A stretch of 64,000 nt of DNA, from NCBI GenBank assembly GCA_949130495.1, contig OX422217.1, positions 572,294,606 through 572,358,605 of the forward strand, in the 5' to 3' direction. The translations under genes and the position numbers were made by a program. Under the pieces are notes generated by a model, which saw only the letters and a program-made list of their open reading frames with translations, made no database searches and was not told the origin of the DNA. Below are positions 46,590 through 58,766 of the stretch, in pieces (the first letter of the stretch is position 1; every line of letters starts with the position of its first letter). The stretch comes from Sambucus nigra. Its lineage: Eukaryota; Streptophyta; Magnoliopsida; Dipsacales; Adoxaceae.

Positions 46590-48143
46590 ATGAAAGGTCA
46601 GGTGGTGGAAGCTACTGAAAATATCATTTTGGACGACGAGCACCGGGAACGAACAACTCAAATAGGTTCGTCGTTAGATACCTCACTAAAACAGGAATTG
46701 ATAGTTTTCCTAAAAAGCAGAAAACAAACTTTTGCTTGGTGTCATGAGGATATGCCAGGAATAGATCCAAATTTCTTATGTCACAAGCTCAATGTTAATA
46801 AGGAGATCAAGCCAGTGAAGTAGAGACGAAGAGTGTTCAGCCCCGAGAAGAACCAAGCCATACAAGAGGAGGTCGAGAAGCTCTAGAAAGCTTACTTTAT
46901 TGACGATGTCAAATATCCAGACTGGTTGGCAAATGTAGTAATGCTGAAGAAGAAAAACAACAAGTGGAGGATGTGTGTAGACTTTACCGACCTTAACAAG
47001 GCATGCCCAAAGGATCATTTTCCCTTACCCCGAATTGATCAATTAGTGGATGCTACCTCAGGACACGAGTTGTTGAGCTTCATGGATGCTTATTCTGGTT
47101 ACAACCAGATTAAAATGAAACCTGAAGACAGGGAGAGTACCTCTTTCATTACCCCTAGGAGAACTTATTGTTATAATGTTATGCCTTTTGGTTTGAAAAA
47201 TGCAGGTGCAACATATCAACGACTGATGAACAAGGTATTTGCAGAACAAATTAGTTGCAATATGGAATTTTATGTTGATGATATGCTGACGAAGAGCAAG
47301 AGAGTTGCTGACCATCTAATTGACTTAGGCCAGATCTTTGATCAACTAGATTAATATCAAATGAAGCTGAATCCCACCAAGTGCATATTCGGAGTACGAG
47401 AAGGCATGTTCCTCGGGTATATTATCAACCAACGAGGAATCGAAGCAAACCCAGAGAAGATCAAGGCTCTATTGGGACTACGATCTCCAATGATGAAGAA
47501 GGAAGTACAAAGTCTCACTGGGAGAGTTGCAACACTTAATAGATTTATATCACGAGCAACAGATAGATGCCTCACATTCTTCAAAACACTCCAAAGAACG
47601 TTTGAATGGAATGACGAATGCGAGAAGGCTTTTCAAGAATTGAAGAAATATCTGGGAGCACCTCCACTGTTATCCAGGCCAGTGATGGGGGAAAGATTGT
47701 ACTTGTATTTGGCAGTGTCGGAGAATGCAGTTAGCTCGGCATTGATAAGAATGGAGGATGGAGTGCAAAAACCAATCTATTACACTAGCAAAGCCTTCCG
47801 AGGAGGAAAGATCAGATATCCAAGACTGGAAAAATTAGCACTAGCATTGATCGAGGCAAGTAAGAGAATGAGGCCGTACTTCCAAGCTCATACCATAGTT
47901 GTGTATACTGATATTCCATTGAGGCAAGCTCTTCATAAACCAGAAAAATCAGGGAGATTGATGTACTGGGCAGTAGAACTTGGTGAATATGACATAGTTT
48001 ATGAGCCTAGATCGTTACTAAAAGGGCAAGCAGTAGCAGATTTTATAGCAGAGTTCACCTATCCTGATACCTCCGAGGAGCAAAAGCTGCACACCGACCA
48101 ACCTGTGGATGTTACCGGATCATCAAATTTAACCCCCGATTAA
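46590..48143 (+). pseudogene. Tat reverse transcriptase and first RNase H
   Basis: RT motifs: DFTDLNKACPKDHFPLPRID, SFMDAYSGYNQIKM, MPFGLKNAGATYQRLMNKVF, and YVDD (47271-47282). RNase H follows with LYLYLAVSENAVSSALI, YYTSKAF and VVYTDIPLRQAL. In-frame stops lie at about 46821 (after KPVK), 46884 (after EKL) and 47352 (after QLD). Frame 0 is otherwise shared with the protease and integrase. Confidence 0.9.
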
Positions 48144-48149
48144 CTTAAG

Positions 48150-49977
48150 GTGGTCGGCGAGCAAGAGAAGATGGTCGACGAGCAGCAAGAAGTGCTAGAG
48201 GAGGATAAAAGGAAGCAGCAAATATTCCACCGAGGAACTCTGTCCGATGAAAAATTTGAAGACAAGGTACCTATATGGAATCTATATGTGGATGGATCAT
48301 CTTGCACTACAGGCTGTGGGGCAGGGATTATTTTGAACAGCCCGGATGAGGTCGATGTGGAGTATGCTCTGCGCTTCCAATTCAAGGCTTCTAACAATGA
48401 GGCTGAATATGAAGCTATGATTGCAGGTCTTAATTTGGCAAAAACCATGGGGGCAGAGCAAGTTATTATATTCAGTGACTCGCAGTTGATTGTAAATCAA
48501 ATGATGGGAGTATATACAGCCAAAGGAGAATTAATGATCAGGTATCATGCAAAATCGATGGAGATTTTATCAAGTCTGATGCCAGTGCAGATAATTAGAA
48601 TACCAAGATTAGAGAATGCCAGAGAAGATGCCTTAGCTCGGTTAGCTTCAGCCACACGCACTGAGCTACGAAGAACAATCCCAATAGAAGTCTTGGCTAG
48701 TCGGAGCATAGATGAAGATCTGATGATGAACTTTATTACCCTTGATTTAGAGTCATCTTGGATGGATCCCATCAGGGCATATATTGAGGAAGGGAAATTA
48801 CCAACTGACAAACTCGCAGCCAAGAAACTGAAGTTTAAAGCTGCTTGTTATGTATTGACCAATGGTGTTCTATATAGACGAGGAATTATAGCTGGCTTGC
48901 AGAGATGTGTACATCCCACCGAGGTGAAAGACTTGATCGAAGAAGTTCATGAAGGGTCTTGTGGAGCCCATGTATCAGGTCGGACACTTCTGCAAAGGAT
49001 AATGACGCAGAGATACTATTGGCCGATAATGAGGGCTGATTGCATAGCCTATGCCAAAAAATGTGACAAATGTCAACGCTTCTCTACTATATGAAGAACT
49101 CCCCAAGCATTGTTGACACCCATTACTTCCCCTTGGCCATTTTCCGTGTGGGGAATTAACTTGGTCGGGCCACTTCCAACGACCAGAGGAAGGTTTAAAT
49201 ATCTCGTCGTCGCAGTGGATTACTTTACTAAGTGGGTGGAAGCTGAGCCCCTTATCTATATGACATATGACAAAGTGTATCAATTTATATGGAAGAACAT
49301 CATTTGTAGATATGGTCTTCCTCATGCATTCATCCCAGATGATGGAATCCAATTCGACAACGAGGAGTTTGCTGCGTATTGTCATCAGTCGAACATATTA
49401 AAAACCCACTATGCTCCAGGCCACCCTCAAAGCAATGGACAAAATGAAGTGACAAATAGAATGCTGCTGAATGGCTTAAAGAAAAGATTAAATGATGAAA
49501 AGGCAAAAGATCAACGAGCTACATTCTGTACTATGGGCTTATCGTACTACTCCACGAGCAGCCATAGGAGAATCTCCATATATGCTGGCATTTGGAAGTG
49601 AAGCTGTTATACCTGCCGAGCTGGGTCTCCCCACACACAGGGTGCTGAATTTAAACTCTCCTATCAGTGACTTGATGAGAAGATTAGATTTGGATATGCT
49701 CAAGAAAGTTAGAGAAGAAGCAGCAATCAAAAACGCTGCATACCAGCAACGGACAACTATGTTCTACAATAAGAGAGTAAAAAAATGCGACCTGAAAGAA
49801 GGAGACTATGTGCTAAAGAAAGTAATTCAAAAGCACAACAAATTGGAAGCTAACTGGCATGGGCCCTACAGAGTAACAGAGGTTGTTCGACTAGGGACGT
49901 ATAGAATCGAAACCTTAGAAGGAGAGGACTTTAAGAATGCATGGAACGCAGAGCATCTGCGCAAATATTATCAGTAA
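48150..49977 (+). pseudogene. Tat second RNase H and integrase
   Basis: The second RNase H (about 48280-48570) has LYVDGSS, NNEAEYEAMIAGL and FSDSQLIVNQ; its presence defines the Tat clade. The integrase HHCC region ends KKCDKCQ (about 49070). The first catalytic Asp is replaced: the segment reads WGINLVGPLP with AAC at 49158-49160. The second Asp (PDDGIQFD) and the Glu (SNGQNEVTNR) are present. A TGA at 49092 and a frame shift near 49505 break it. The C-terminal part (WAYRTTPR, SPYMLAFG, then HGPYRVTEV) ends at 49977. Confidence 0.9.
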
Positions 49978-50104
49978 TGTAATCTCTATGTAATGCAGTT
50001 TTCTTCGATATGAATAAAGTTTTAGATATTTCGCCCAATTCTCTCCTTTTGTTGAAATTTTTTCGGAGTATTAGTGCTACACACTACGCATCAAGCCTAG
50101 AAAC

Positions 50105-50425
50105 ACCAACTACGGTAAAATCCACCAACTATAGTTGGTCGGGAATAAAAAAATTTCCATAAATACCAACTACGGTTGGTTGGGAAGAAAATCCACCGAC
50201 TATAGTTGGTCGGGAATAAAAAATTTCCCAGAAATACCAACTACGGTTGGTTGGGAAGAAAATCCGCCAACTATAGTTGGTCGGGAGTAAAACAATTTCC
50301 CAAAAATACCAACTACGGTTGGTTGGGAAGAAAATCCACCAACTATAGTTGGTCGGGAATAAAAATCTACCAACTAAGGTTGGTCGGGAACAAAAAACCA
50401 CCAACTACGGTTGGTCGAAAACAGT
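50105..50425. repeat. Tandem palindromic array between convergent genes
   Basis: Units of about 35 bp alternate in a repeat of about 71-73 bp. One has CCAACTATAGTTGG, a perfect 14-bp palindrome, followed by TCGGGAATAAAA. The other has CCAACTACGGTTGG followed by TTGGGAAGAAAATCC. About ten such palindromes occur. The array lies between the end of pol and the 3' end of the antisense ORFs. Confidence 0.9.
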
Positions 50426-50831
50426 TGGTTAAACAAATGAAAGTCATTTCAGGGCTTAAAATTAAAAAGTGATAAATTTTTTATACTTATGACATTTTAG
50501 ATTACCACCAAATTTGGTCGAGAAACAAAATATCACTAACTCTGCTTGGTCATCAGATAATTATCATCAATTCAGATAGTTAACAATAATATCTTTATCT
50601 TTTCAACAAGATATACATGCACATTCATTATAAATGTCTTACAAAATATTTCCAAAGACAATGACAATTAAGATTCCAAAGAAAACTATAAGTTTTTCAT
50701 TAAATCCAGAACAAAATACATTGAGAAACGAAATACATATTATATGAGAAATTATTACATCAAAAATCCTATTCTATTAGTTTCTTCCTTTCTGCCTTTG
50801 AAACAGGCTCTACTCCAGCAGGAGGATCATC
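50426..50831. other. Non-coding stretch after the palindromic array
   Basis: AT-rich, with further GGTTGGT/TTGGTC fragments near 50500-50550. It probably holds the 3' untranslated region of the minus-strand gene. Confidence 0.4.
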
Positions 50832-52049
50832 TCAGGCATAGGGAGAATTGATGAAATTTAGATCTTTAAGCATCCTGGCATTCATTACTGAGGGACGATC
50901 AAGTAAGTGTTCAGGGCGAGATATCTCGAAATTGGAATGAAGACTGTAGTCACCGAGATACTTTGAAATCAGACATTGAGGAATGGCCCGAGCAGGAATC
51001 CAGCTCATATTCAGTTTGAAAGGTGGCACCGGCAACTCGAGCAACCCAGGGTCATAGTAATCCCATAAATAGTGACCATATTCCAACTGCAGCACACCCA
51101 AGGCATTCAGCCATCCTTGCTTGTAACCCTCATTATTTGCATTTTAGATCCGATCATCTAGATGGTAGAGGGCTTCATTATAACCATCCATCCAGAACTC
51201 TCTCGGCTGCTTGTGGAATTGATAGGTTAACCTCTCCAGTTGCTCGTGGAGGTTCTTCGTTAAAAGTTCTTTACTCTCTAAGGCAGACTTTTGTGCAAAG
51301 AGCTGCTCATCCAGATTCAGAATCTTCTTGGACATCTTAGCTAATGCTTGATTATTCGCCACCAATTGGAATGCTTAATTCTCCAAGGCTGCCTGCGTTC
51401 TAGCTTCTTTAATAGTAACCCGAGCAGCCCTTGCTCGTCCCTGAGAAGCTCTTACTCATCCGCGAGCAGAGGTAGAAGGACCAGTTCTCTTCAAGGTTTC
51501 CAATTCGTCTCTCAGATTGGCATTTTCGACCTCCAAGAAAGAAAAAACTTCATCATTGACAGGAACCAAGGCTCCTGAGGTAGAGGCTGTAGATTTCAGC
51601 TGAGATATCTCTCCTCGTAAATTATTATTTTCCTGCTCTAACAATTTGGCAATCTGCCTATGCTCTTCAACCTCGGTCTTCAAAGTCCTTTCCTTTATAT
51701 CGTAAGCAGCAAACAACTTATCGTATCCCTTATCAGCACTTAGTTGCTGATATTTCTTCTCATACCCCTGATGGAGAAGGATAGTAGACTCCTTACACTA
51801 TTGTTGAAGTTCCTCGAGGGTACCCTGGAGATCTTCAATCATCTCATAGTATGCCATATTATTAGCAACTGCACGGTCGAGCAGGCATTTCAAATACTGG
51901 TAGGCTTCAACTGCTCGCTCCGAAGCATATGGACCGAGGATATCGACGATTTGAGATTCATTCAAGTCAGCATGGCCAGCCTTAAAGTAGTCGTTATATT
52001 TTTTCATCAGTTCTGTATCATGGGCTGACAAGAGTTCCATTTTAGCCAT
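50832..52049 (-). pseudogene. Second antisense ORF of the Tat element, coiled-coil protein
   Basis: From the ATG at 52049 (MAKMELLSAHDTE) one reading frame of about 405 codons runs to 50832, broken by stops near 51798, 51456 and 51144. It is rich in Leu, Glu, Lys and Gln and predicts long coiled coils (about residues 90-290). The C-terminal third contains FWMDGYNEALYHL and WDYYDPGLLELPVPPF. I do not recognise a named domain. It lies head-to-tail behind the other antisense gene and converges on pol. Confidence 0.55.
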
Positions 52050-52217
52050 AAACTAGTAAAGAAAAGAGATGGAAAGAATCAATCAAATGCAGACAGAGCA
52101 AGAAAAAGGGAGTTAAGTTGCACAACCAAAAACTTCAAATTTTATTACATCATAAAAGAAGTACATAGCCCAAAGTTACATTTAACAAAAAAGCAAAGAG
52201 AAAAAGTCCGAACAACT

Positions 52218-54477
52218 CTACACCTTCTCCTTGTCTCCTAAAACTTTCTCGGGAGGCTGAGACGAAGAAGTAGGTTGCTCAGATGGCATAGAAGGCTGCT
52301 CGGAGGGTGTTAGAAATTGCTCGGTCGAAATGCTGGTTGGTTGAAGTTGCTCGCAGGAGGCTTGGACAATCGGGGGATGAAGAATCTGATCTCCGATCAC
52401 CATAGAGGATTCCTTAGAAGAAGCTTCGTCTTCTTCTTCCCCGAGAGAAGGAGGGGGGCCAGGAATGTGTCGCTGAAATAGGTCTGAATTCTCATTAACA
52501 TTCATCTCTCTCAGAGCAGCCACCCAACCGTCCCTGAAATATTTAAGGCTTTCATACTCCATTTGTGAGATTATGGCAGCCAAACCCTTATTCCAACCCT
52601 TGTCCCAGCCAGTACTGAAGGACTTCTGAACGACAAGTTTCCTCTTCGCCTTCTCAAAGGAAACTCTCCCAGTCATGAGCTCCTCGACAACTTTTAATTT
52701 CTTTTCTGCCTCTTCCCTCTGGCGATCCGCTTCACGGAGTTTGCCTAACTCCTCTTCAGCAGCTTTAAGCTTGGTCTCAAACTCTCCAGCATTTTTGAGA
52801 TTTTCCTCAAGCTCAGTATTCTTCTTCTCACATTCTCTCATTTTCCTCTCCAACTCCTGAGAGGCCTCCACAGCTTTCCCTTTCTCTTGCTTAATAGCTT
52901 TTAATTGCTTTTCCCAAGCAGTTTTATCTTCGTCATACTTCTGACGAGAATCCTTTAATGAATGTGTCAGACCTACAAGAACTTCCTCTACACCTGACGA
53001 GGAGCTCTATGCTTTAATAGCTTCATCCTTTTTCAAAATGGTATTGAAACAAGTTACCAACTGGAAAAAGAAAACAATTGTAAGTCGGTGCAAGTACATA
53101 ATATTGAAAAGTGAAAGTTTAGATTAGTAATACTTACTGAGGCAATATGTTGAGCTGCCAAGGTGTGAAAGTTTAGATTAGTAATACTTACTGAGGCAAT
53201 ATGTTGAGCTGCCAAGGTGGTAACCCTATCCCGGGAAAGAATGTCTTCAAGACCTTTGATTTCAGGGATAATCCAAGACTTCACAGAGCTCATGGCAGAG
53301 CTCGGAGCAACGAAAGTGGGAACACCACTTCCCGCAGTTAGAGGCTGAGAAATGGATTCAGCCACTTTATCTAAGGAGCTTTTCTTCAACTTCCTAGTGG
53401 GAGCAGGAACATTCTCGACCAAGGATGTTGTCTTGGTCGGTGATATAACTATAACCTCGCTAGGAGGGGAAACAGCTGCAATCTTGCTTGGAGCCACAGG
53501 GGGATTCGCGGCAACCTTCTTAGTAGTAGCTGAAGGAGGTGCCTCAATTTATCTTGTCCCTTCTTCTGGGACATTCTGCTTACTTTTCTTTGCCTCTCCA
53601 GCAGTACAGGCAGACTTATCGAAGAGGGCAGGAGCTCTTCTTCTCTTCATTCTGTCGCTGAGAGGAATATGCGATTCAGGAGAGGAACCTTCAGAAACTG
53701 GTGTTGGTTCTATGTTACTTATCACTGGACGAGCAGTGAAAGATGAGGTGTAACTCTTATACTACAACAAGTACGAGGCTGATCTGATATGTTCGTCAGC
53801 GACAGTTTGATGCAAACCCCAGATAAGTTTCAGATGCTTTAAATAACTTCTGTCTCCTTTGGAGACCTTCTTTTGCTGTCAACTGCAAATAAATAAAAAT
53901 CAAATATCAGTGACGCATTTTATCGAATATAAAGAAAACATGATTTCAAAAACTAAATAAAATAAAAAGAACCTATCCCATTGCCATAGGGAGGGCATCT
54001 GGGACCCTGATATACGTCGTTTTCAGTTAATGGAGCATGTTTCCAATTTTTCATAACAACCCCATGCTCGAAGTAATCCCTGTTGGCATCTGGGAGATTG
54101 ACAACTAAAGCCCTATTTAAAAACCTAGTTTTCAAATAAAAAGTACTATCACTGACAGCCCATCTATAGCAAAACATAATCTCTGGAATTCCTAAACGGG
54201 TTCCATAAATTTGATTTAACCTATGGACTCCATTAACTATTCTCCATGTATTGGGGGCTATTTTTGCAGGTACTACATCAAAATATTGATAGAATTCCAA
54301 ACATAAGGGGTTTGGAGGAAAAGAAAAGCCACATTTGGCTACAAAGAGAATGGGGAACCAATGTCCCTCAGCCAAACAAAAATAATCAGGAGGACCAAAA
54401 AGTTCTTCCAAAATGACTCAGGAAGGAATAGAAAAATCAGAACTAAATTTATCAAGCGACTCAATAAGGTAAACCAT
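52218..54477 (-). pseudogene. First antisense gene of the Tat element, spliced, PF04195-like
   Basis: The ATG at 54477 starts exon 1 (to 53973), with a TGA after about 19 codons. It carries EGHWFPILFVAKCGFSFPPN and VVPAKIAPNTWRIVNG, the pattern of the 'putative gypsy type transposon' domain PF04195. Candidate introns are 53972-53883 (GTTC...TTTGCAG) and 53137-53061 (GTAAGT...TTTTTCCAG). The second joins two frames in phase 0. The exon 1 to exon 2 phase does not match, so an indel is likely. Exon 3 (53060-52218) is coiled coil, then a Ser/Pro/Gln-rich tail ending GDKEKV. A TAG interrupts exon 3 near 53010. Confidence 0.65.
53138..53220 (-). repeat. 54-bp tandem duplication over an intron donor
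   Basis: The block GTGAAAGTTTAGATTAG...CTGCCAAGGT occurs twice in tandem (about 53111-53164 and 53165-53218). It copies the exon end and the GTAAGT donor, so two donors exist at 53137 and 53191. The length is a multiple of three. Confidence 0.8.
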
Positions 54478-54901
54478 GATGAACAAAGAAAATAAAAGAG
54501 AAGGAAGAAGATCTTACAGAAAAATGGTAGATCAGTTGATAACGAACGATGGAAGGAATGAACGCACAAGATGGAGAAGAAATGGAGAGATCAAAGATAA
54601 AGATTTGAAAAAGTAAGAGACGATAGGATTTTCTGCAACGCTTAAATACCTTACCTTGGAAAGGGGTAAAAATAATGATTACAAAGAAAGACGTTTGCGC
54701 TACCGGAAGCTAAAAGGACAAAAAAGGCACGGAGACCAAAGCAGTGGGAAAAATTCAAAAAGTCTGATTCTATGAATTCGAAAGGAAAATTAAATACAAG
54801 GAAAACACTCCTAAAATTCAAGATGACTATTTAATCCCGCCATATTTCAAGAAGAATGTTCCACACTCCTCAACCTCGAACTGTGAAACATTGGGAGCTT
54901 C
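54478..54901 (-). promoter_or_regulatory. Upstream region of the antisense gene
   Basis: On the minus strand a TATTTAAG TATA-like box (about 54648-54641) precedes a pyrimidine-rich leader and the ATG at 54477. On the plus strand the last bases, ATTGGGAGCTTC, act as a weak purine tract before the 3' LTR. Confidence 0.4.
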
Positions 54902-55474
54902 TGCTGATACCAAATTTAGTCTGCTGACGTGGATCAGTTAAGTGGAGACACGTGTCAATCTACATGGCACTTACAAATATTTCTGAACAACACCTTGACT
55001 TCGAGGAACTCAACCTCCCCGACCAACTCAGACACTCCGAGTAACAGGTGCTCTCCGAGGAACTTTACTGTACCGAGCAACTCATGAATATCGAGCTACT
55101 TAGGCGGTCTGAACAGCTTAGGCGGTCTGAGCTGCATCTCATACAGAGCATTAATGTAAGGATAGTCAATAAATCAACTGTGCATTAAATGCTCATTATT
55201 ATCATATAGATGTATACGCCTATTGGACAGCTATGTATTACCCTTTCACATTTACAGCCTGAGGGCTATAAATACATTGTATCATCCTCATTGTAAAGGG
55301 GACTCGGAATTTCTTGGTAAAACCTGTAATCGAGAATTCCCAAACAGTCAGCAATAACAAAATAGTGGACGTAGGCTATTCCTTTAAGGATGAACCACTT
55401 TAAAAATCTTTTATCTTATTTGTTTTTTATCTGTGATTGCTTAATTAGAGATAATCTAATTTTTTACATCAACA
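54902..55474 (+). repeat. Tat 3' LTR, 573 bp
   Basis: It begins TGCTGATACC. It is 18 bp longer than the 5' LTR because the AGCTTAGGCGGTCTGA block is duplicated (about 55115-55135). TATA box at 55266-55275. Confidence 0.9.
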
Positions 55475-55485
55475 ATGGGGTTTAT

Positions 55486-57366
55486 CTATAAATCTAAGGA
55501 TGTTAGGTCTTCTGCACTATTATTAGAGCTACTATCATCTAACTCATAGGAAATTCCTTTTCCTTTTAAGTCTTCATTTTCTTCTAATCTTTTAACTATA
55601 TTTCTATCAATGTCTTGATAATATGTTTTAATATCTAAGTCTATTTGAGTGTCATACTGGCAGGTATAAATTGCTCTAAATCTAGTTCTCCAACAGTCTT
55701 TAAGGTAGTGTAATTGACAAATAACATTAACCATATATAATTATGTTTGTATAGTCTCAAAGCATTCTACCCATATAAAGTCTTACTTGCTACATTTTAT
55801 TTCAAATGTGCAATAATGTCTTTCATCAAAGTAACATCTAGGTATATAGGTTAGTAACTCAGGATTACTAACTGTCCATCTTTTCTTTAAAAAGGGGCTT
55901 AATATACACTTATACCAATCTTTTTTAAAGTCTATATATTCATTATCTAAATCGTCTTGATTAGTTTTCATCATATACAAGTCTAGCGTATCCTAAGAGT
56001 CTTCATACTCATCAGTATCACTATATTCTTCCGAATCACTATCTGTATATGCGCTATAGATACTAGTATTATCATCATCTTCTATATCTGATATTTCTAT
56101 AGCATATATGATGTCTAACTCTTCTTGATCTGCATAGTCTAATATTGTATTAATGATCTTAATACCTTCTTTATCTTTCTTACAAGGGCAATCTTTAACA
56201 AAGTGTCCTTCTTTATTGCAAGTCCAGCATTCTTTGATGGTAGTCTTCGATTGAGCTACATCTTTGTCTTTCCTATAATTAGGAACCTTCTTATATTTAC
56301 TAGTATTCTTCTTAAAGTATCTTCTTTGTTTAAATCTATTTTTCTTAGTCTTAGGGTTTTTTTCTCTAAAGGTAGTAGATGGTCTAAATTTATACTTTTT
56401 CGAAAATCTTAAAGGTCTAGTTTTAAACCTCCTATGGTTCTATTCTAATTTCTTTTTGAATTTCTTAGATTCACTACCACATCACCATTGGATTGGAGCG
56501 ATTTCTCTTTCATCCTTGATAGGAGGGATCTGTTTGAAAGTTTCTTCTATCAACTTTCCTTGAGCTATATCTCGTCTCTTAGATATGATATAGTCTTTGG
56601 CGAAATTGATTCTTTAACCAAGGGAGTTATTATTAACTCTAGGTACTCCTAGCCAATTCCTATATTCATTAATTAGGATTTATCTTATGACTGGTATCTT
56701 TATAAAGTATTCATCTTTTAAGGTCTCTCCAAATTCTTTAATTTGGTAATATAGCTACTCATAATTATTGCTATATTCATTTATCTTATCTAATTTACAG
56801 ATGCTAAGGAGGGCTAACTTAGTTTTAGCTAGGTCTTGTTCATTGATTTGAGCTAAATATCCAGCTCCAATGAATTCTAATGTGAACAATTGAATGTATT
56901 CTTCAATTGATCTTTCTTCTAAGTTCTCCTTCATTTTTTCAATCTTAGTTAAGGGGTCTTCATCTCTAGCCTTTCTTAAACTATCTAAATAGTCTTTTAC
57001 AATACCTCTAATTGATTGCTTAGCGTATTCTTTACATGAACTTGCATCCCATTATTCATTAGATGCAAAACACATGTTCATATGATTACGCCATTCATCT
57101 AAGGCTTTCTTCCTATCTTGGACATTATTTAAGTTAAGGTATATCCCTACTGGATTTATGGCTGGACTTGCCATGGTCTTAAGAGGAGTAAAACTCTTGA
57201 CACTAGTTGGAAAGTCTTTTATATAATAGGGTTTGGTTTTTACTACAGTGTTTGAGTATATAATAATATTTATTCCTATTGGTTTACTAAATAGTCTAGG
57301 AGCATCTTCTAGCCTACTACTACTTCCTATCTCTTGTTTATTAGGCTCTACTTGTGTAGCTGGCAT
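55486..57366 (-). pseudogene. Viral capsid region with zinc knuckle
   Basis: Open stretches 57366-57052, 55980-55783 and 55734-55486 are in one frame modulo three, with stops between. The first ends in a WRNHMNMCFASNE segment, consistent with the capsid core of caulimovirids. A CCHC zinc knuckle, CWTCNKEGHFVKDC, is at about 56230-56188, followed by Lys-rich and then Asp/Glu/Ser-rich sequence. A basic segment flanks the knuckle. The region is cut at 55479 by the Tat element. Confidence 0.75.
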
Positions 57367-57794
57367 TAGTCTTTCTTCTCCTTGTTCTATTAGTCTTCAG
57401 TTTCTAAGAAGTTCCTTTGTGTTCTTAGATTCTTTTAATTTTAATATACGGTCCTGGGTTATCATATTAAATCTCTTTCTTGAAATGTAACAGAATGACT
57501 TTTCTTAAGGTGGTCTTTAAATGTCTTCATGTCCAATTATAAGGGTTAATGTCCAAAGTATTGGATCCTAGCTTTTTCTTTAACTAAGTCTTTGTTTTCA
57601 AATGATTGTCTAGGTCTAATTATCGGGGCTTGTCTTAGTAAACTAGCACTAGTCTTACTACTACATTCTTCTTCTGAAGGATTATTGCTTATGGCTTCTC
57701 CCATATTCCTAAATTTAATTTCTTCGGTCTGGATATTCTTATTGAAAATCTTAGGCGGACCAAACTAGATAGTAACATTTCCAGTGACATCGTC
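57367..57794 (-). other. Viral linker between movement and capsid regions
   Basis: Broken frames with several stops join the two domains. I see no separate gene. Confidence 0.4.
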
Positions 57795-58766
57795 TTAATT
57801 AATAAATAAAGGTTTATTTTGTATAGTCTTAGTTTCTTGAAATTCTGGCAACTGCCAAAGGGTCTTAGCTTTTTCTTTCATATGTCGAGTATTCTTAATA
57901 CTGTAAGTATGATTATAGTCTGAAACATTAGTTCTAACTAAGATTTTTTCATTAAGTCTACCGCTAGGAATTCCCGATTGCATTCCTTCATAAGGAAATT
58001 GGGATAACTTCACATAGCTCTGGAATTTTATATTTATATTAGCGTCTGAGATAATATAATCTTCATAGCCACTAGCATATAAGATTAACTTAAAATGTTT
58101 GGTTGTGTCTACGATTATTGTAAATACCGGAATGACATTAAAGTATCCTATGTTGTCTGACATTTCTAATTGGGCTATCCCAATAAGGCTTTTCTCAAAA
58201 TCTTTCCCTCTTTTATCTACTAAACAATATAATATGTTGATATTATTCTGAGGTCTATGTAATCCTTGGATTCTTGCTTGAAAAAGTCCAAAGGTTAGGA
58301 ATTGGAACTTCCTATCAGTTCCTCTAGATCTTAGCCATTCTGAGTCAAATACTTGGAGCTCAGTATAGGATTTGTCCAAAACATAATTCCTACAATGGTA
58401 AGTCATGTTATAATTAGGAGTCTTAGGAGTGGAACCTTCTTTAAACAAGTATATATATCTGGAAGTTGTCCACTATGAATGGAATCTTCAACAATCTTCG
58501 AGTTAACTTCACCCCATTCCTTCCATTGGATAGGATTGGTGAAATTCCTCTCCTTTCACCATGTTCTAACATTGGAGGATGAATCCTTAAGTCTTTGGAT
58601 AATACAATTACTCTGTCCAATATTTGGGATAGAGCTAACTATCTTACTAGTTTTATCTAATCTGTCATTTATGACACTTCTACCTATGGTCTTCCTTTCT
58701 CTAGTTTCTATAGGAGGGGATTCTCTAAATGTACAGGTGGCTACCTATTTTTGTTCAAGTCTTTTT
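57795..58766 (-). pseudogene. Viral movement protein region
   Basis: The main open stretch (58448-57795, 217 residues) has the 30K-superfamily layout of caulimovirid movement proteins. This comprises beta-rich segments with SLIGIAQLEMSDN, then FNVIPVFTIIVDTTKHF, and a later SGYEDYIISDANINIKF block. Sequence upstream to 58766 is continuous but broken. Such proteins bind nucleic acid and act at plasmodesmata. The frame has been disrupted at both ends. Confidence 0.7.

Larger units (their letters stand above)
43555..55474 (+). mobile_element. Ty3/gypsy Tat-lineage element, 11.9 kb, with antisense genes
   Basis: Ends are TGTTGATACC and CATCAACA, flanked by ATGGG at 43550-43554 and 55475-55479. 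Order: LTR, primer site, gag, protease, RT, RNase H, second RNase H, integrase, palindromic array, two minus-strand ORFs, LTR. A second RNase H and antisense ORFs between integrase and 3' LTR are marks of the Tat clade. Pol carries several stops and at least two frame shifts. It separates the viral capsid from the protease. Confidence 0.9.

Noticed and set aside
50105..50425. CRISPR-like array
   Set aside because: The regular palindromic repeats have no unique spacers. The unit is a dimeric tandem repeat in a plant retroelement.
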